From the NCBI GenBank assembly GCA_038276315.1, contig JBBPZY010000151.1:16890-80889 (forward strand): DNA of 64,000 nucleotides, given 5' to 3'. Below the pieces are notes generated by a model. The model was given only the letters and a program-made list of their open reading frames with translations. It did no database searches and was not told the origin of the DNA. Below, piece by piece: positions 43,121 through 53,683 of the stretch. The stretch comes from GCA-003244245 sp038276315. GTDB taxonomy: Bacteria > Actinomycetota > Actinomycetes > Mycobacteriales > Pseudonocardiaceae. The stretch's first letter is position 1; the number at the start of each line of letters is the position of its first letter. The position numbers and the translations under genes were made by a program.

Positions 43121-43781
43121 TGCCGCCGTCGGTTGCTACCGGGCGTCGGCAGACATAGGTCATGGCTGGCGGCAGGTGCCGCCAGAGGGTACGGGTGGGC
43201 AGCACCTCGCCGAACATCCGCTCCAGCTCGCTGCGGAACCGGCGCGCGGCGGGCGTCCAGTAGCCCAAGCTGTAAGCTGCGGCGGTGAACACCCCGTCGG
43301 GCTGCAGCGCGGCGGCGAAGATCGTCAAGAACTCGCGCTGTTGCCGCGGCCCGAACAGGCTCCAGGGCAGCACGGAGACGATCACATCGGCGCGGGCCAC
43401 GCCGTGGTCGGCGAGGATGGCCGGAAGCGTGACGGCATCCGCGGTGACCACTCGCACCCCGAGCTGGCGGGACCGCAACCGGTCGGCGAGCCCGGAGTCC
43501 TTCTCGACCGCGATCACCACTGCGTCGTGGTCTGCCTCCCGAACGATCGCCGTGGTAACCGCCCCGCCGCCCGCACCGATCTCCACCACGACCGCGGGAC
43601 GCCCAGCCTGGCCGGCTCCGGCCACCACCGCGGCTAACCGTTGGGCCAGCTCAGGACCGGAGGGCAGCAGGGTGCCGACATCGCGAGGAGACCGCGCAGC
43701 CGCCGCGAGAAAGGTGCCCCAGCCGCCACCGAGGGCACGCTGGACGGGATCTTGGGGATGCGAGACAGAATGCGAGGCCAT
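43098..43781 (-). CDS. SAM-dependent methyltransferase (phospholipid N-methyltransferase-like)
   Basis: Class I methyltransferase of 227 aa. The N-terminal WGTFLAAAARSPRDVGTLLPSG, split over a helix and turn, is typical of the PmtA/rRNA dimethylase-like group. The SAM site is VVVEIGAGGGAVT, with VEKDSGLADRL after strand 2 and IVSVLPWSLF at strand 4. Substrate is probably a lipid amine, but that rests only on resemblance. The ATG at 43779-43781 is chosen; the open frame to 43823 adds 14 residues without conservation. Confidence 0.82.
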   Translation of the reverse strand: MASHSVSHPQDPVQRALGGGWGTFLAAAARSPRDVGTLLPSGPELAQRLAAVVAGAGQAGRPAVVVEIGAGGGAVTTAIVREADHDAVVIAVEKDSGLADRLRSRQLGVRVVTADAVTLPAILADHGVARADVIVSVLPWSLFGPRQQREFLTIFAAALQPDGVFTAAAYSLGYWTPAARRFRSELERMFGEVLPTRTLWRHLPPAMTYVCRRPVATDGGITADPSR

Positions 43782-43909
43782 AGGGCACAGTGCACACCAC
43801 CTGGTGCGGCGCCGCACTACCAAAGCAACAAGTGCTCAGGCCGCGAGTCCCCAATGAGACTCGGACGGACCGCGGGCAACCACCGGAACGACTACGGGAG
43901 GGGGATTCG

Positions 43910-44692
43910 ATGGCTCCGCTGCGCGATGATCGCTATCTCGACGCGCTGGCTGCGCAGTCCGCGCTGTTCGCTGAGGCGCTGGCCGGCGCGGATCCGCAGC
44001 AGCGGGTTCCGACCTGCCCGGATTGGACGTTGCACCAGCTCACCGAGCACCTCGGGCAGGCCCACCGGTGGGCCACCGCGATCATCACTCGAGCGGCCAC
44101 CACTCCACCCGACCGCAGCGACCTGCACACGACCGCGGCGCCCTCGGGCGCCGATGGCCTTGGCACCTGGTTGCGCGCCGGCGCTAGTGCGCTCGTGGAC
44201 GCGATTCGAGCGGCCGACCCGCAGGCGCCCGTGTGGAGCTGGACCGGTGACCACAGCGTCGGCTTCTGGGCGCGCCGGATGGCCCATGAGACCGCGGTGC
44301 ACCGTGCGGACGCCGACCTCGCGCTAGCTCGCGAGTTCACGCTGGACGCTGACCTCGCCGCCGATGCGATTTCCGAGTGGCTGGGTTTCGTCAACTTGCC
44401 GCAGGCAGTGAAATACCGCCCGGAGCTCGCCGAGCTGCGCGGTGAGGGTCAGACTCTGCACCTGCATTCCACCGATCCGGGGCTTGGCGAGGCGGGGGAA
44501 TGGATCGTCCGCCGGACACCGTCGGGTCCGGCCTGGGAACACGGCCACGCCAAGGGCGATGTCGCGGTGCGGGGGCCAGTGGTGCAGCTGCTACTGGTGG
44601 TGATGCGCCGCGTCCCAACCAGTGCGGCGTCCATCGACGTGCTCGGCGACGCCAGCGTTTTGGAGCACTGGCTAGCGCACACCCAGTTCTGA
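43910..44692 (+). CDS. Maleylpyruvate isomerase family (mycothiol-dependent DinB-like) protein
   Basis: A 260-aa TIGR03083-type protein. The N-terminal DinB-like bundle has VPTCPDWTLHQLTEHLGQAH, split by a turn, and the metal ligands are probably H47, E127 and H131 (EHLGQAH and MAHETAVHRADA). The C-terminal domain has DVAVRGPVVQLLLVVMRR, usual in this group. Members use mycothiol or act as metal-dependent transferases; the substrate here is unknown. The ATG at 43910 has CGGGAGGGGG upstream. Confidence 0.88.
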   Translation: MAPLRDDRYLDALAAQSALFAEALAGADPQQRVPTCPDWTLHQLTEHLGQAHRWATAIITRAATTPPDRSDLHTTAAPSGADGLGTWLRAGASALVDAIRAADPQAPVWSWTGDHSVGFWARRMAHETAVHRADADLALAREFTLDADLAADAISEWLGFVNLPQAVKYRPELAELRGEGQTLHLHSTDPGLGEAGEWIVRRTPSGPAWEHGHAKGDVAVRGPVVQLLLVVMRRVPTSAASIDVLGDASVLEHWLAHTQF

Positions 44693-44779
44693 AGGTCGGC
44701 CGTCCCTAGCCATCCCCCGACACTCGCCGACGATCCGCCTGCCCCCTGCCTGCTTCGCACCGTGGCCGCCTTTCACCGC

Positions 44780-44841
44780 GTTCTGGATGCAAACTGCACT
44801 AATTGGGCGCCGGATTACGGCAGTCTGCATCCAGAATGCGC
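44780..44841. repeat. Hairpin-forming inverted repeat between the DinB-like and phosphatidyltransferase genes
   Basis: TTCTGGATGCA (44781-44791) pairs with TGCATCCAGAA about 36 bp on; after one mismatch, ACTGC pairs with GCAGT inside. The loop holds ACTAATTGGGCGCCGGATTACG-like sequence. It lies in a ~240-bp noncoding gap. It may end transcription of the upstream gene or be a remnant of a small palindromic element. Confidence 0.55.
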
Positions 44842-44933
44842 TTGGGGGGTTGCGGGAGGCCAGGCCGGCAGCAGCACTGCCGAACAGATTCGGTATCGGC
44901 GAGCGGCTAACGGTGTGTGCAAAAGTAGCTATC

Positions 44934-45566
44934 ATGCAGCACCAGCCCAGCGCCAGCCGGCCGAGCCAGCCCCGGCCGCAGGCGTCGGATCCGGCAGACC
45001 GGCTGCTTACCGTGCCCAACGTGCTCAGCGTGCTTCGGCTGGCAGGTGTCCCGCTGTTCCTGTGGCTGCTGCTGGGCCCGCACGAGGACCTGCTCGCGGT
45101 GCTCGTGCTGGTCCTGTCGGGTGTCACCGACTGGCTGGACGGCAAGCTCGCCAGGTTGCTGAACCAGTCCAGCAGGCTGGGGGCGTTGCTCGACCCGGCG
45201 GTCGACCGGTTGTACACGCTGACCACCCTGCTCGCGTTTGGTATGCGAGACGTCCTGCCCTGGTGGGTGGTGGCGGTGCTGCTCGGCCGGGACCTCGTGT
45301 TGCTGCTGGCGCTGCCCGTGCTGCGGCACCACGGCCACGGCCCGCTGCCGGTGCACTACGTGGGCAAGGCAGCGACTCTCTGCCTGCTCTACGCCTTTCC
45401 GTTCCTGCTGCTCGCCCATGACTCACATGGTTGGGTGGGCGCGGCGGCTCAGGCATTCGCGGTCGCCTTCACCGGATGGGGCGCAGCGCTGTACGTCTGG
45501 TCGGGAGTCCTGTACTTAATTCAAGTTCGGCTGACGGTACGTGCCGCGAGGGACGCGACCGGTTGA
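44934..45566 (+). CDS. CDP-alcohol phosphatidyltransferase (PgsA-type)
   Basis: Integral membrane enzyme of 210 aa that makes a phospholipid from CDP-diacylglycerol. The complete CDP-OH-P motif is present: D66, D69-G70, A73-R74, G83, D87 and D91 (DWLDGKLAR and GALLDPAVDR). Several hydrophobic helices follow. Position upstream of gcvH and garA matches M. tuberculosis pgsA2 (Rv1822), annotated as a PgsA-type enzyme, but the alcohol acceptor is not certain. The ATG at 44934 is used; the frame is open further upstream in a noncoding stretch. Confidence 0.88.
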   Translation: MQHQPSASRPSQPRPQASDPADRLLTVPNVLSVLRLAGVPLFLWLLLGPHEDLLAVLVLVLSGVTDWLDGKLARLLNQSSRLGALLDPAVDRLYTLTTLLAFGMRDVLPWWVVAVLLGRDLVLLLALPVLRHHGHGPLPVHYVGKAATLCLLYAFPFLLLAHDSHGWVGAAAQAFAVAFTGWGAALYVWSGVLYLIQVRLTVRAARDATG

Positions 45567-45597
45567 TTGAATGGGGGATGATGTGGAGGAACCTGCG

Positions 45598-45984
45598 GTG
45601 GTCCCCGAGGACCTGCGGTATACCCCGCAGCACGAGTGGGTGCTGGCTGGCGCGGACGGCACCGTGCGGATCGGCATCACCGACTATGCGCAGAGGCAAC
45701 TCGGAGATGTCGTTTACGTGCAGTTGCCGCCAGTCGGGAACTCGGTGGCGCCGGGAGAACCAGTCGGTGAGGTGGAGTCGACCAAGAGCGTGTCGGAACT
45801 CTTCGCGCCGGTAGCGGGTGAGGTGATCGCCTGCAACGATGCACTACAGGACAACCCTGAGTTGGTCAACTCAGACCCCTACGGGGTGGGCTGGATGATC
45901 GAAGTCAAGCTGGCGGAGCGATCAGCGACGGACTCATTGATGGGTGCCGACGGCTACCGCAACCTCATCGAGCGGGATGGCTGA
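45598..45984 (+). CDS. gcvH: Glycine cleavage system H protein
   Basis: Lipoyl carrier that shuttles the aminomethyl group from GcvP to GcvT and is reoxidised by Lpd. The family N-terminus VPEDLRYTPQHEWV, the ITDYAQRQLGDVVYVQLP block and the lipoylated Lys in GEVESTKSVSELFAPV are seen. The length is 128 aa from the GTG at 45598, chosen because GGAGGA lies 7-8 bases upstream. An ATG at 45571 would add nine residues and has no ribosome site. It is followed by garA, as in mycobacteria. Confidence 0.94.
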   Translation: MVPEDLRYTPQHEWVLAGADGTVRIGITDYAQRQLGDVVYVQLPPVGNSVAPGEPVGEVESTKSVSELFAPVAGEVIACNDALQDNPELVNSDPYGVGWMIEVKLAERSATDSLMGADGYRNLIERDG

Positions 45985-46062
45985 CCTCCGTCCCAAGGCC
46001 TGCGGGTGGCACGATAGGTTGTGGTCCGATCAACGACGACCATCCCGTGAGGAGAGCCCAGC

Positions 46063-46533
46063 GTGAGCACCAACGACGGGCCTGGTGTGCCACCGGAGCG
46101 GGGCCCGGAACAGACATCGACGTTCCGGGCCGACTTCCTCGCCGAGGTAGAGGGTGTCGAGGCACCGGCGCCGCCAGTTGCCGGCGTCGATGCATTGTCT
46201 GCCGGCTCGGCACTGCTGGTGGTCAAGCGTGGCCCCAACGCTGGTTCGCGGTTTCTCCTCGACCGGTCCACCACGAGCGCAGGCCGGCATCCGGAAAGCG
46301 ATATCTTCCTTGACGACGTGACGGTTTCCCGCCGGCACGCCGAGTTCCGCCGCGAGGGTGGCGAGTTCGTGGTGGTGGACGTCGGCAGCCTCAACGGCAC
46401 CTACGTCAACCGCGAGCCGGTGGACACCGCTCTGCTGGCCAATGGTGATGAGGTGCAGATCGGCAAGTTCCGACTGGTGTTCTTGACCGGTCCGCGCGCC
46501 GGAGACCAAGGGGCTGACCAGGGGTCCCGGTGA
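46063..46533 (+). CDS. garA: FHA-domain regulator of 2-oxoglutarate metabolism
   Basis: GarA/OdhI binds and inhibits 2-oxoglutarate dehydrogenase (KGD) and NAD-glutamate dehydrogenase; phosphorylation of its N-terminus makes it fold onto its own FHA domain and release them. The FHA domain (about 50-145) has the phospho-Thr pocket GRHPESDIFLDDVTVSRRHAEF (shown here as two overlapping motifs GRHPESD and SRRHAEF) and SLNGTYVN. The N-terminal site reads EQTSTFRADF: T18 corresponds to the PknB-target Thr22, but the PknG-target Thr21 is replaced by Q17. The length is 156 aa. The start GTG follows GAGGAGA. Confidence 0.94.
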   Translation: MSTNDGPGVPPERGPEQTSTFRADFLAEVEGVEAPAPPVAGVDALSAGSALLVVKRGPNAGSRFLLDRSTTSAGRHPESDIFLDDVTVSRRHAEFRREGGEFVVVDVGSLNGTYVNREPVDTALLANGDEVQIGKFRLVFLTGPRAGDQGADQGSR

Positions 46534-47258
46534 CAGCTCCGGGGCGCTCCGGGGATCTCTCCGGGGCGAGCATCGGTTCAGTGCTCGCGCAGCTGCGGAC
46601 GGACTTCCCCGACGTCACCATCTCAAAGATCAGGTTCCTGGAATCCGAGGGGCTCGTCCAACCGGAACGAAGCGCTGCGGGCTACCGGCAGTTCTCGCTG
46701 GCTGACATTCACCGGCTGCGCTACGTGCTCGCCGCCCAGCGCGACCACTACCTCCCGCTGAGGGTCATCAAAGAGCACCTTGACGCGTTGGACCGCGGCG
46801 GCTCTGACGGTATGCCTGAAAGACACTCTGATGCGAGCTGGCCACGGTCGGTCCCGGGCCGGTCGGAGAACCTCGACACCGTCGATACCACGCGCATCAC
46901 CCAGGAGGAGTTGCTCGCCCTCGCCGGCATCGGGCGCGCGGCGCTAACCGAGCTCGAGCAGTTCGGCCTGGTTCGGCCAGGCCCAGCTGGCTTCTATGAC
47001 ACCGATGCGGTGCTAGTGGCAAAGACCGCCCGGGCGATGACCGATTTCGGGCTTGAACCGCGGCATTTACGCTCCTTCCGCGCGTCGGCTGACCGGGAGG
47101 TGGGCCTGCTGGCGCAGATCGTCACTCCGATGAGCCGGCAGCGAGATCCCGACGCGCGAGCTCGCGCCGAGGAGGCGGTTCGGGAGTTGGCGGTGCTGTC
47201 ATTGCGGCTACACGCACTACTCGTGAAGATCGGGCTGCGCGGCGTCATCGGGAACTGA
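46530..47258 (+). CDS. ftsR: MerR-family cell division regulator (FtsR-like)
   Basis: A 242-aa MerR-type protein. The winged helix reads SIGSVLAQLRTDFPDVTISK, then FLESEGLVQPERSAAGYRQF, and AQRDHYLPLRVIKEHLD. A second helical domain (TRITQEELLALAGIG to LRSFRASADREVGLLAQIV) replaces the usual short coiled coil. It corresponds to M. tuberculosis Rv1828 and C. glutamicum FtsR, an activator of ftsZ. Its GTG start overlaps the garA stop as GTGA, so translation is coupled. Its own targets here are unknown. Confidence 0.9.
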   Translation: MTAPGRSGDLSGASIGSVLAQLRTDFPDVTISKIRFLESEGLVQPERSAAGYRQFSLADIHRLRYVLAAQRDHYLPLRVIKEHLDALDRGGSDGMPERHSDASWPRSVPGRSENLDTVDTTRITQEELLALAGIGRAALTELEQFGLVRPGPAGFYDTDAVLVAKTARAMTDFGLEPRHLRSFRASADREVGLLAQIVTPMSRQRDPDARARAEEAVRELAVLSLRLHALLVKIGLRGVIGN

Positions 47259-47436
47259 GCGAATTTGGATCGCTGCGGGACTCGGCATCAGGAGGGTGCC
47301 GCGTGTAGCGTCTTAAGGTAGCGATGGTGGAGCTTGCTGGGCTGGCTGCTAACGGCCGGTACCCAATCCACCGCCGAGCACGACGATCCTCGAGGCACCC
47401 GGACGGCAGGGTGTGGCGGGAGGGAGGCGCAACGCG

Positions 47437-47910
47437 ATGAGCGAGATGCGTGTCGTCGGGGTCCGGGTGGAGTTGCCGGCGAACCAGCCGATCCTGTTGC
47501 TTCGGGAAACCGAGGGCGAGCGCTACCTGCCGATCTGGATCGGTTCGGGGGAGGCGACGGCTATCGCCTTGGAGCAGCAGGGCGTGCAACCGGCTCGACC
47601 CATGACTCACGACCTACTCAAGGACGTGATCAGCGCGCTGGGTAGGGAGTTGAAACAGGTTCGGATCACCGAGCTGCAAGAGGGCACCTTCTTCGCCGAG
47701 CTGGTCTTCGACGGTAACGTGCGGGTTTCCGCTCGGCCTAGCGACTCGGTCGCCCTAGCGCTGCGGGTCGGAGTGCCAATCCACGTCGAGGAGTCGGTGC
47801 TCTCCGAGGCCGGCTTGATCATCCCTGATGAGCAGGAGAACGAGGTCGAGAGATTCCGGGAGTTCCTCGACTCGGTGTCCCCGGAGGACTTCCGCGGAGC
47901 GGATACCTGA
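47437..47910 (+). CDS. DUF151 bifunctional nuclease family protein
   Basis: A 157-aa protein of the DUF151 (BFN) family: RVVGVRVELPANQPILLL, then RYLPIWIGSGEATAIALEQQG, RPMTHDLL, and SARPSDSVALALRVGVPIHVEE. The family includes plant and archaeal bifunctional nucleases, but activity in actinobacteria is little studied. It corresponds to Rv1829. The ATG at 47437 has GGGAGGGAGG upstream. It lies between the two MerR genes, an order conserved in actinobacteria. Confidence 0.92.
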   Translation: MSEMRVVGVRVELPANQPILLLRETEGERYLPIWIGSGEATAIALEQQGVQPARPMTHDLLKDVISALGRELKQVRITELQEGTFFAELVFDGNVRVSARPSDSVALALRVGVPIHVEESVLSEAGLIIPDEQENEVERFREFLDSVSPEDFRGADT

Positions 47911-48063
47911 TCGCCCTCGCTGAGCGGGTACCTGACCGCTGTGTGGAGCGGACGCCCGATGGATGCTGCCCTTAAGCTGACGTTGAGGGTGAGACTCCGC
48001 GCGTCGGATTGACCCACCACCCACCGACGCCTACCGTCGACCCTCACAGCAAGTCGGGTCAGT

Positions 48064-48732
48064 GTGCTTCGTCCCGAGCGTCCGGAGGATTCTTCACGGG
48101 CCGCGGGGCTTGCGAGCTACCGACGCAAGGCGTGGGAGGCATGGGTGGTCGATGGACCGCAGGGCGCAGCGGGCGAGCCAGCGGCGCAAGGCACCCTGTT
48201 CCCCGAGTCCGTTCTGGCTGATCCGCATGGCTTGACCGACCAACTGCTCGGCTACCGAGGTCCAGCGGCCTGCCAGATCGCCGGGATCACCTACCGTCAG
48301 CTGGACTACTGGGCGCGGACGAACCTGGTTGTGCCCTCAATTCGCGGCGCCTCCGGATCCGGCAGTCAACGGTTGTACTCCTTCAAAGACATCCTGGTGC
48401 TCAAAGTGGTCAAGCGGCTGTTGGACACCGGTGTCTCGCTGCAGAACATCCGGGTGGCCGTCGAGCACCTGCGTCGCCGCGGAGTTCGCGACTTGGCTCG
48501 GATCACGCTGTTCAGCGATGGCACCACCGTCTACGAGTGCACGTCCCCTGAGGAGGTAGTGGATCTGTTGCAGGGTGGGCAGGGCGTATTCGGGATCGCG
48601 GTCAGTGGGGCGGTGAAGGAGATCGCCGGATCGATCAGACAGTTTCCTCCGGAGCGCGCCGACGGTGGGCACGTCGCGACAGCTCCAGAGGACGAGCTGA
48701 CCAAGCGCCGACGGACGCGTCGAATCAGCTGA
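48064..48732 (+). CDS. MerR-family transcriptional regulator (Rv1830-type)
   Basis: A 222-aa MerR protein. The recognition region is ACQIAGITYRQLDYWARTNLV and the wing QRLYSFKDILVLKVVKRLLD; DTGVSLQNIRVAVEHLRRRG leads to the C-terminal domain with GVFGIAVSGAVKEIAGSI. The M. tuberculosis homologue Rv1830 has been linked to cell division control (McdR). It follows the DUF151 gene by 153 bp. The GTG at 48064 is the start by open frame; GTG at 48062 is out of frame. The region just upstream holds CTTAAGCTGACGTTGAGGG, a possible promoter or autoregulatory site. Confidence 0.88.
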   Translation: MLRPERPEDSSRAAGLASYRRKAWEAWVVDGPQGAAGEPAAQGTLFPESVLADPHGLTDQLLGYRGPAACQIAGITYRQLDYWARTNLVVPSIRGASGSGSQRLYSFKDILVLKVVKRLLDTGVSLQNIRVAVEHLRRRGVRDLARITLFSDGTTVYECTSPEEVVDLLQGGQGVFGIAVSGAVKEIAGSIRQFPPERADGGHVATAPEDELTKRRRTRRIS

Positions 48733-48857
48733 AACGCAGCTGTGTAGCTGGTCACAGCGGGTGCCGGGAGCGCGAGGGTCGCAATCCCCACGGGTACGGT
48801 AGGTGAGTAGTCGCCAAGCTCGTGCCGGATAATTTCCCACCATCGTTGCCCTGGCGT

Positions 48858-48875
48858 CGAAGGAGCAAACCTTCG
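48858..48875 (+). promoter_or_regulatory. Ribosome-site hairpin with a glycine-aptamer-like core before gcvP
   Basis: CGAAGGAGCAAACCTTCG forms a perfect six-pair hairpin ending two bases before the gcvP ATG. It contains the Shine-Dalgarno-like AAGGAG, so ribosome access may be controlled. The string CGAAGGAGCAA is also the conserved core of one strand in glycine riboswitches, which are known before gcv genes. The other hallmarks (GGGAGAG and CTCTCAGG) are not convincing here. This is therefore a possible remnant or a simplified switch. Confidence 0.4.
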
Positions 48876-48877
48876 TA

Positions 48878-51790
<2,913 letters not shown>

Positions 51791-52132
51791 CAACGAGGAT
51801 CACGCATGGGGCCATTCGCGCCCTCGTGCAGCTGGTCGTGAGTCGATCTGTCACAGATTTTTCGCGGCTGGTTCCGTTTCCCGATGTGCGGGGCGCGAGC
51901 AACCAGGCCGGTGCGTGGGATCACGTCGGTGCGTCGCGAAACCCGGACCTCACCGACGGGTCGACAGCTAGCGAACTCACCGACTTCACCAACGTCCTTG
52001 GCCGTGCCGCACTCGCTAAACCGTTGCCGTGGGGGAACCCGGATCCGCTACGCAGCAGGCGATCGCACATGGTGACGCCGGCGGCCAGGCCGGTAACTGG
52101 GCGAACTGGAGCTGGACGCTAGGCCCGCAAGG
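51791..52132. other. 342-bp noncoding interval after gcvP
   Basis: Open frames pass through this stretch, but their translations look random and have no motif. I see no strong hairpin after gcvP, no tRNA-like fold and no repeat. It is the left border of the accessory patch that holds the nucleoside phosphorylase remnant, the sigma factor and the azoreductase, and may be decayed gene sequence. Confidence 0.4.
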
Positions 52133-52501
52133 CTACAGCCGGAAGACCGTCTCCACCGAAAACCAGAATAGGTCGCGTCTTGCCGACGAGGTCCGCCAGC
52201 GCCGGTGATCCCACGCGTCACCACTCACGTCGTCCCCGGCGTAGAGGTACTGGATGAACCGCACCGCACGATGTTGGGCGACCGCGAGAAACGCCGCTGT
52301 CCCCATCTCCACCGTGACACACCCCTCGGCGCGGCGGGCCTGGATTTTAGAGCGCGTTTCGCGGTGCGGCGCATCGGTGGTCCAGGTCTTACCCACGAGA
52401 TGCGGAACTCCGCGCTCCTCAAGCACAGCAACCGCGGCGGCGACCGCATCAGGGTCGGCGCTGATCTCCCGGCCCGCGACCCTAGCCAGCACCCCGCTCA
52501 C
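52133..52501 (-). pseudogene. C-terminal remnant of a nucleoside phosphorylase (Udp/DeoD type)
   Basis: The 122-codon frame reads LVGKTWTTDAPHRETRSK, then RAEGCVTVEM, then FLAVAQHRAVRF and YAGDDVSGDAWDHRRW. This matches the C-terminal half of purine/uridine nucleoside phosphorylases of about 250 residues. The N-terminal half, with the phosphate site, is absent: the sequence upstream (52502-52617) has stop codons and no family motif. Moreover the sugar-binding EMEAA motif reads EMGTAA, losing the second glutamate. It is therefore truncated and probably inactive. Confidence 0.8.
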
Positions 52502-52617
52502 CGGTGCCAGTCACACGACCACGAGGCTCCGGCAGGGCCAGCTCCGCGAATACGCGACAGTCGATTACGCGAGCTCACCGGTTTCATCCCCGAAATGCCG
52601 CCACAAACCGCTGAAGA

Positions 52618-53499
52618 TCACAGGTTATCCAGCACGGCGAGGTCGAGGCTGGCAAGGCGCTTCGGGTCGGCGATCACCTCGTACGCGGCGATCCGATCCC
52701 CTTCGATGGTGAACGTCAGAGCCAACATCAACTGTCCGCGCGGCGCCACTACAACTCCCACATCGTCGTTGACCAGCGCCGATTCGGCGAGTCGGGATCT
52801 GCGCCCGAACACGGCCGTCTCCTCGGCGACGGCCCTGGCGCCTCGGACCTGTGGGACCGCGCCGGGTGGCAACGCGGCCGGGTCGGCCCGGCGGACCACG
52901 TCAGGGGCCAACACCGCGAGCAGGGCGTCGAGGTCGCCTCGGCGCGCAGCGGCAAGGAAGGCGTCAACCACCCGCCGGTGCCGGACGAGCAAGGCGGACG
53001 GAACCTCCGGCGCGCCGCGAACGCGGTGGCGCGCGCGGCTGGCGAGCTTCTTCGAGGCCACCGGTGAACGGTCCACGATCAGCGCGATCTGGTCGAACGG
53101 CACGGCGAACAAATCGTGCAGCACGAATGCGACTCGCTCCGCGGGAGCCAGCGTGTCCAACACCACGAGCAGCGCACGCCCGACCGAGTCGACCAACAGC
53201 GCCTCGTGCTCCGGATCGCTCCCGTCGGCGATCGCCCGGATCCGGTCCGGCACCTGCTGCCCGACCAGGTCCTCGCGTCGTGACCGGCGCGAACGCAGCA
53301 TGTCGAGGCACACCCCGGACGCCACGGTTCGCAGCCAGCCGGCCAGGTTCTCGACCGCGTCGACGTCGACGCGACCAAGCCGCAGCCACACCTCCTGAAC
53401 GGCGTCTTCCGCCTCGCCCGGGAGCATGCGGTAGGCGAGCGCGCGCAGATCGCCGCGATGAGTCTCGAACCGTTCGGCCAGCCCGTCCTGCGCACCCAT
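52618..53499 (-). CDS. ECF sigma factor with SnoaL-like C-terminal domain (ECF41/SigJ type)
   Basis: A 293-aa sigma factor. Region 2 spans LRALAYRMLPGEAEDAVQEVWLRL (in two parts: ALAYRMLPG and EDAVQEVWLRL), with NLAGWLRTVASGVCLDMLRSR. Region 4 is AERVAFVLHDLFAVPFDQIA, then SPVASKKLASRARHRVRG. The last ~110 residues form an NTF2/SnoaL-like domain (DAFLAAARRGDLDALLAVLAPDVV), the mark of the ECF41 group, whose own C-terminus controls activity in place of an anti-sigma factor. ECF41 genes are usually next to small oxidoreductase genes; here the divergent neighbour is the broken azoreductase. Confidence 0.88.
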   Translation of the reverse strand: MGAQDGLAERFETHRGDLRALAYRMLPGEAEDAVQEVWLRLGRVDVDAVENLAGWLRTVASGVCLDMLRSRRSRREDLVGQQVPDRIRAIADGSDPEHEALLVDSVGRALLVVLDTLAPAERVAFVLHDLFAVPFDQIALIVDRSPVASKKLASRARHRVRGAPEVPSALLVRHRRVVDAFLAAARRGDLDALLAVLAPDVVRRADPAALPPGAVPQVRGARAVAEETAVFGRRSRLAESALVNDDVGVVVAPRGQLMLALTFTIEGDRIAAYEVIADPKRLASLDLAVLDNL

Positions 53500-53683
53500 C
53501 GGTCACCTCTGCTCGTCGTGCTTCGTCGTACCCGATGAGGAGACGAGCGGTGTGACTCGGTGCGAGACCCGAGCGGTCAGGTGCGTGTGCTGCGCCCCTG
53601 ATGTCCGAGCGCCGCCAGTGTAGGCGGTCCCCACCGCCCACCGATCAGATGAGGAGCCGACACGTGTCGATCGAGGTAGGCCG

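Noticed and set aside
45571..45597. The ATG at 45571 as the gcvH start
   Set aside because: It has no ribosome site and adds nine residues not seen in the family; GTG 45598 has GGAGGA at good spacing.
51834..52122. A coding extension in the gap after gcvP
   Set aside because: The open frame overlaps gcvP in another phase and its unique part shows no motif or conserved pattern.
53500..53683. An ECF41-type promoter between the sigma factor and azoreductase genes
   Set aside because: GTCACA-like and CGTC-like strings are present, but not at the spacing expected for that promoter class.
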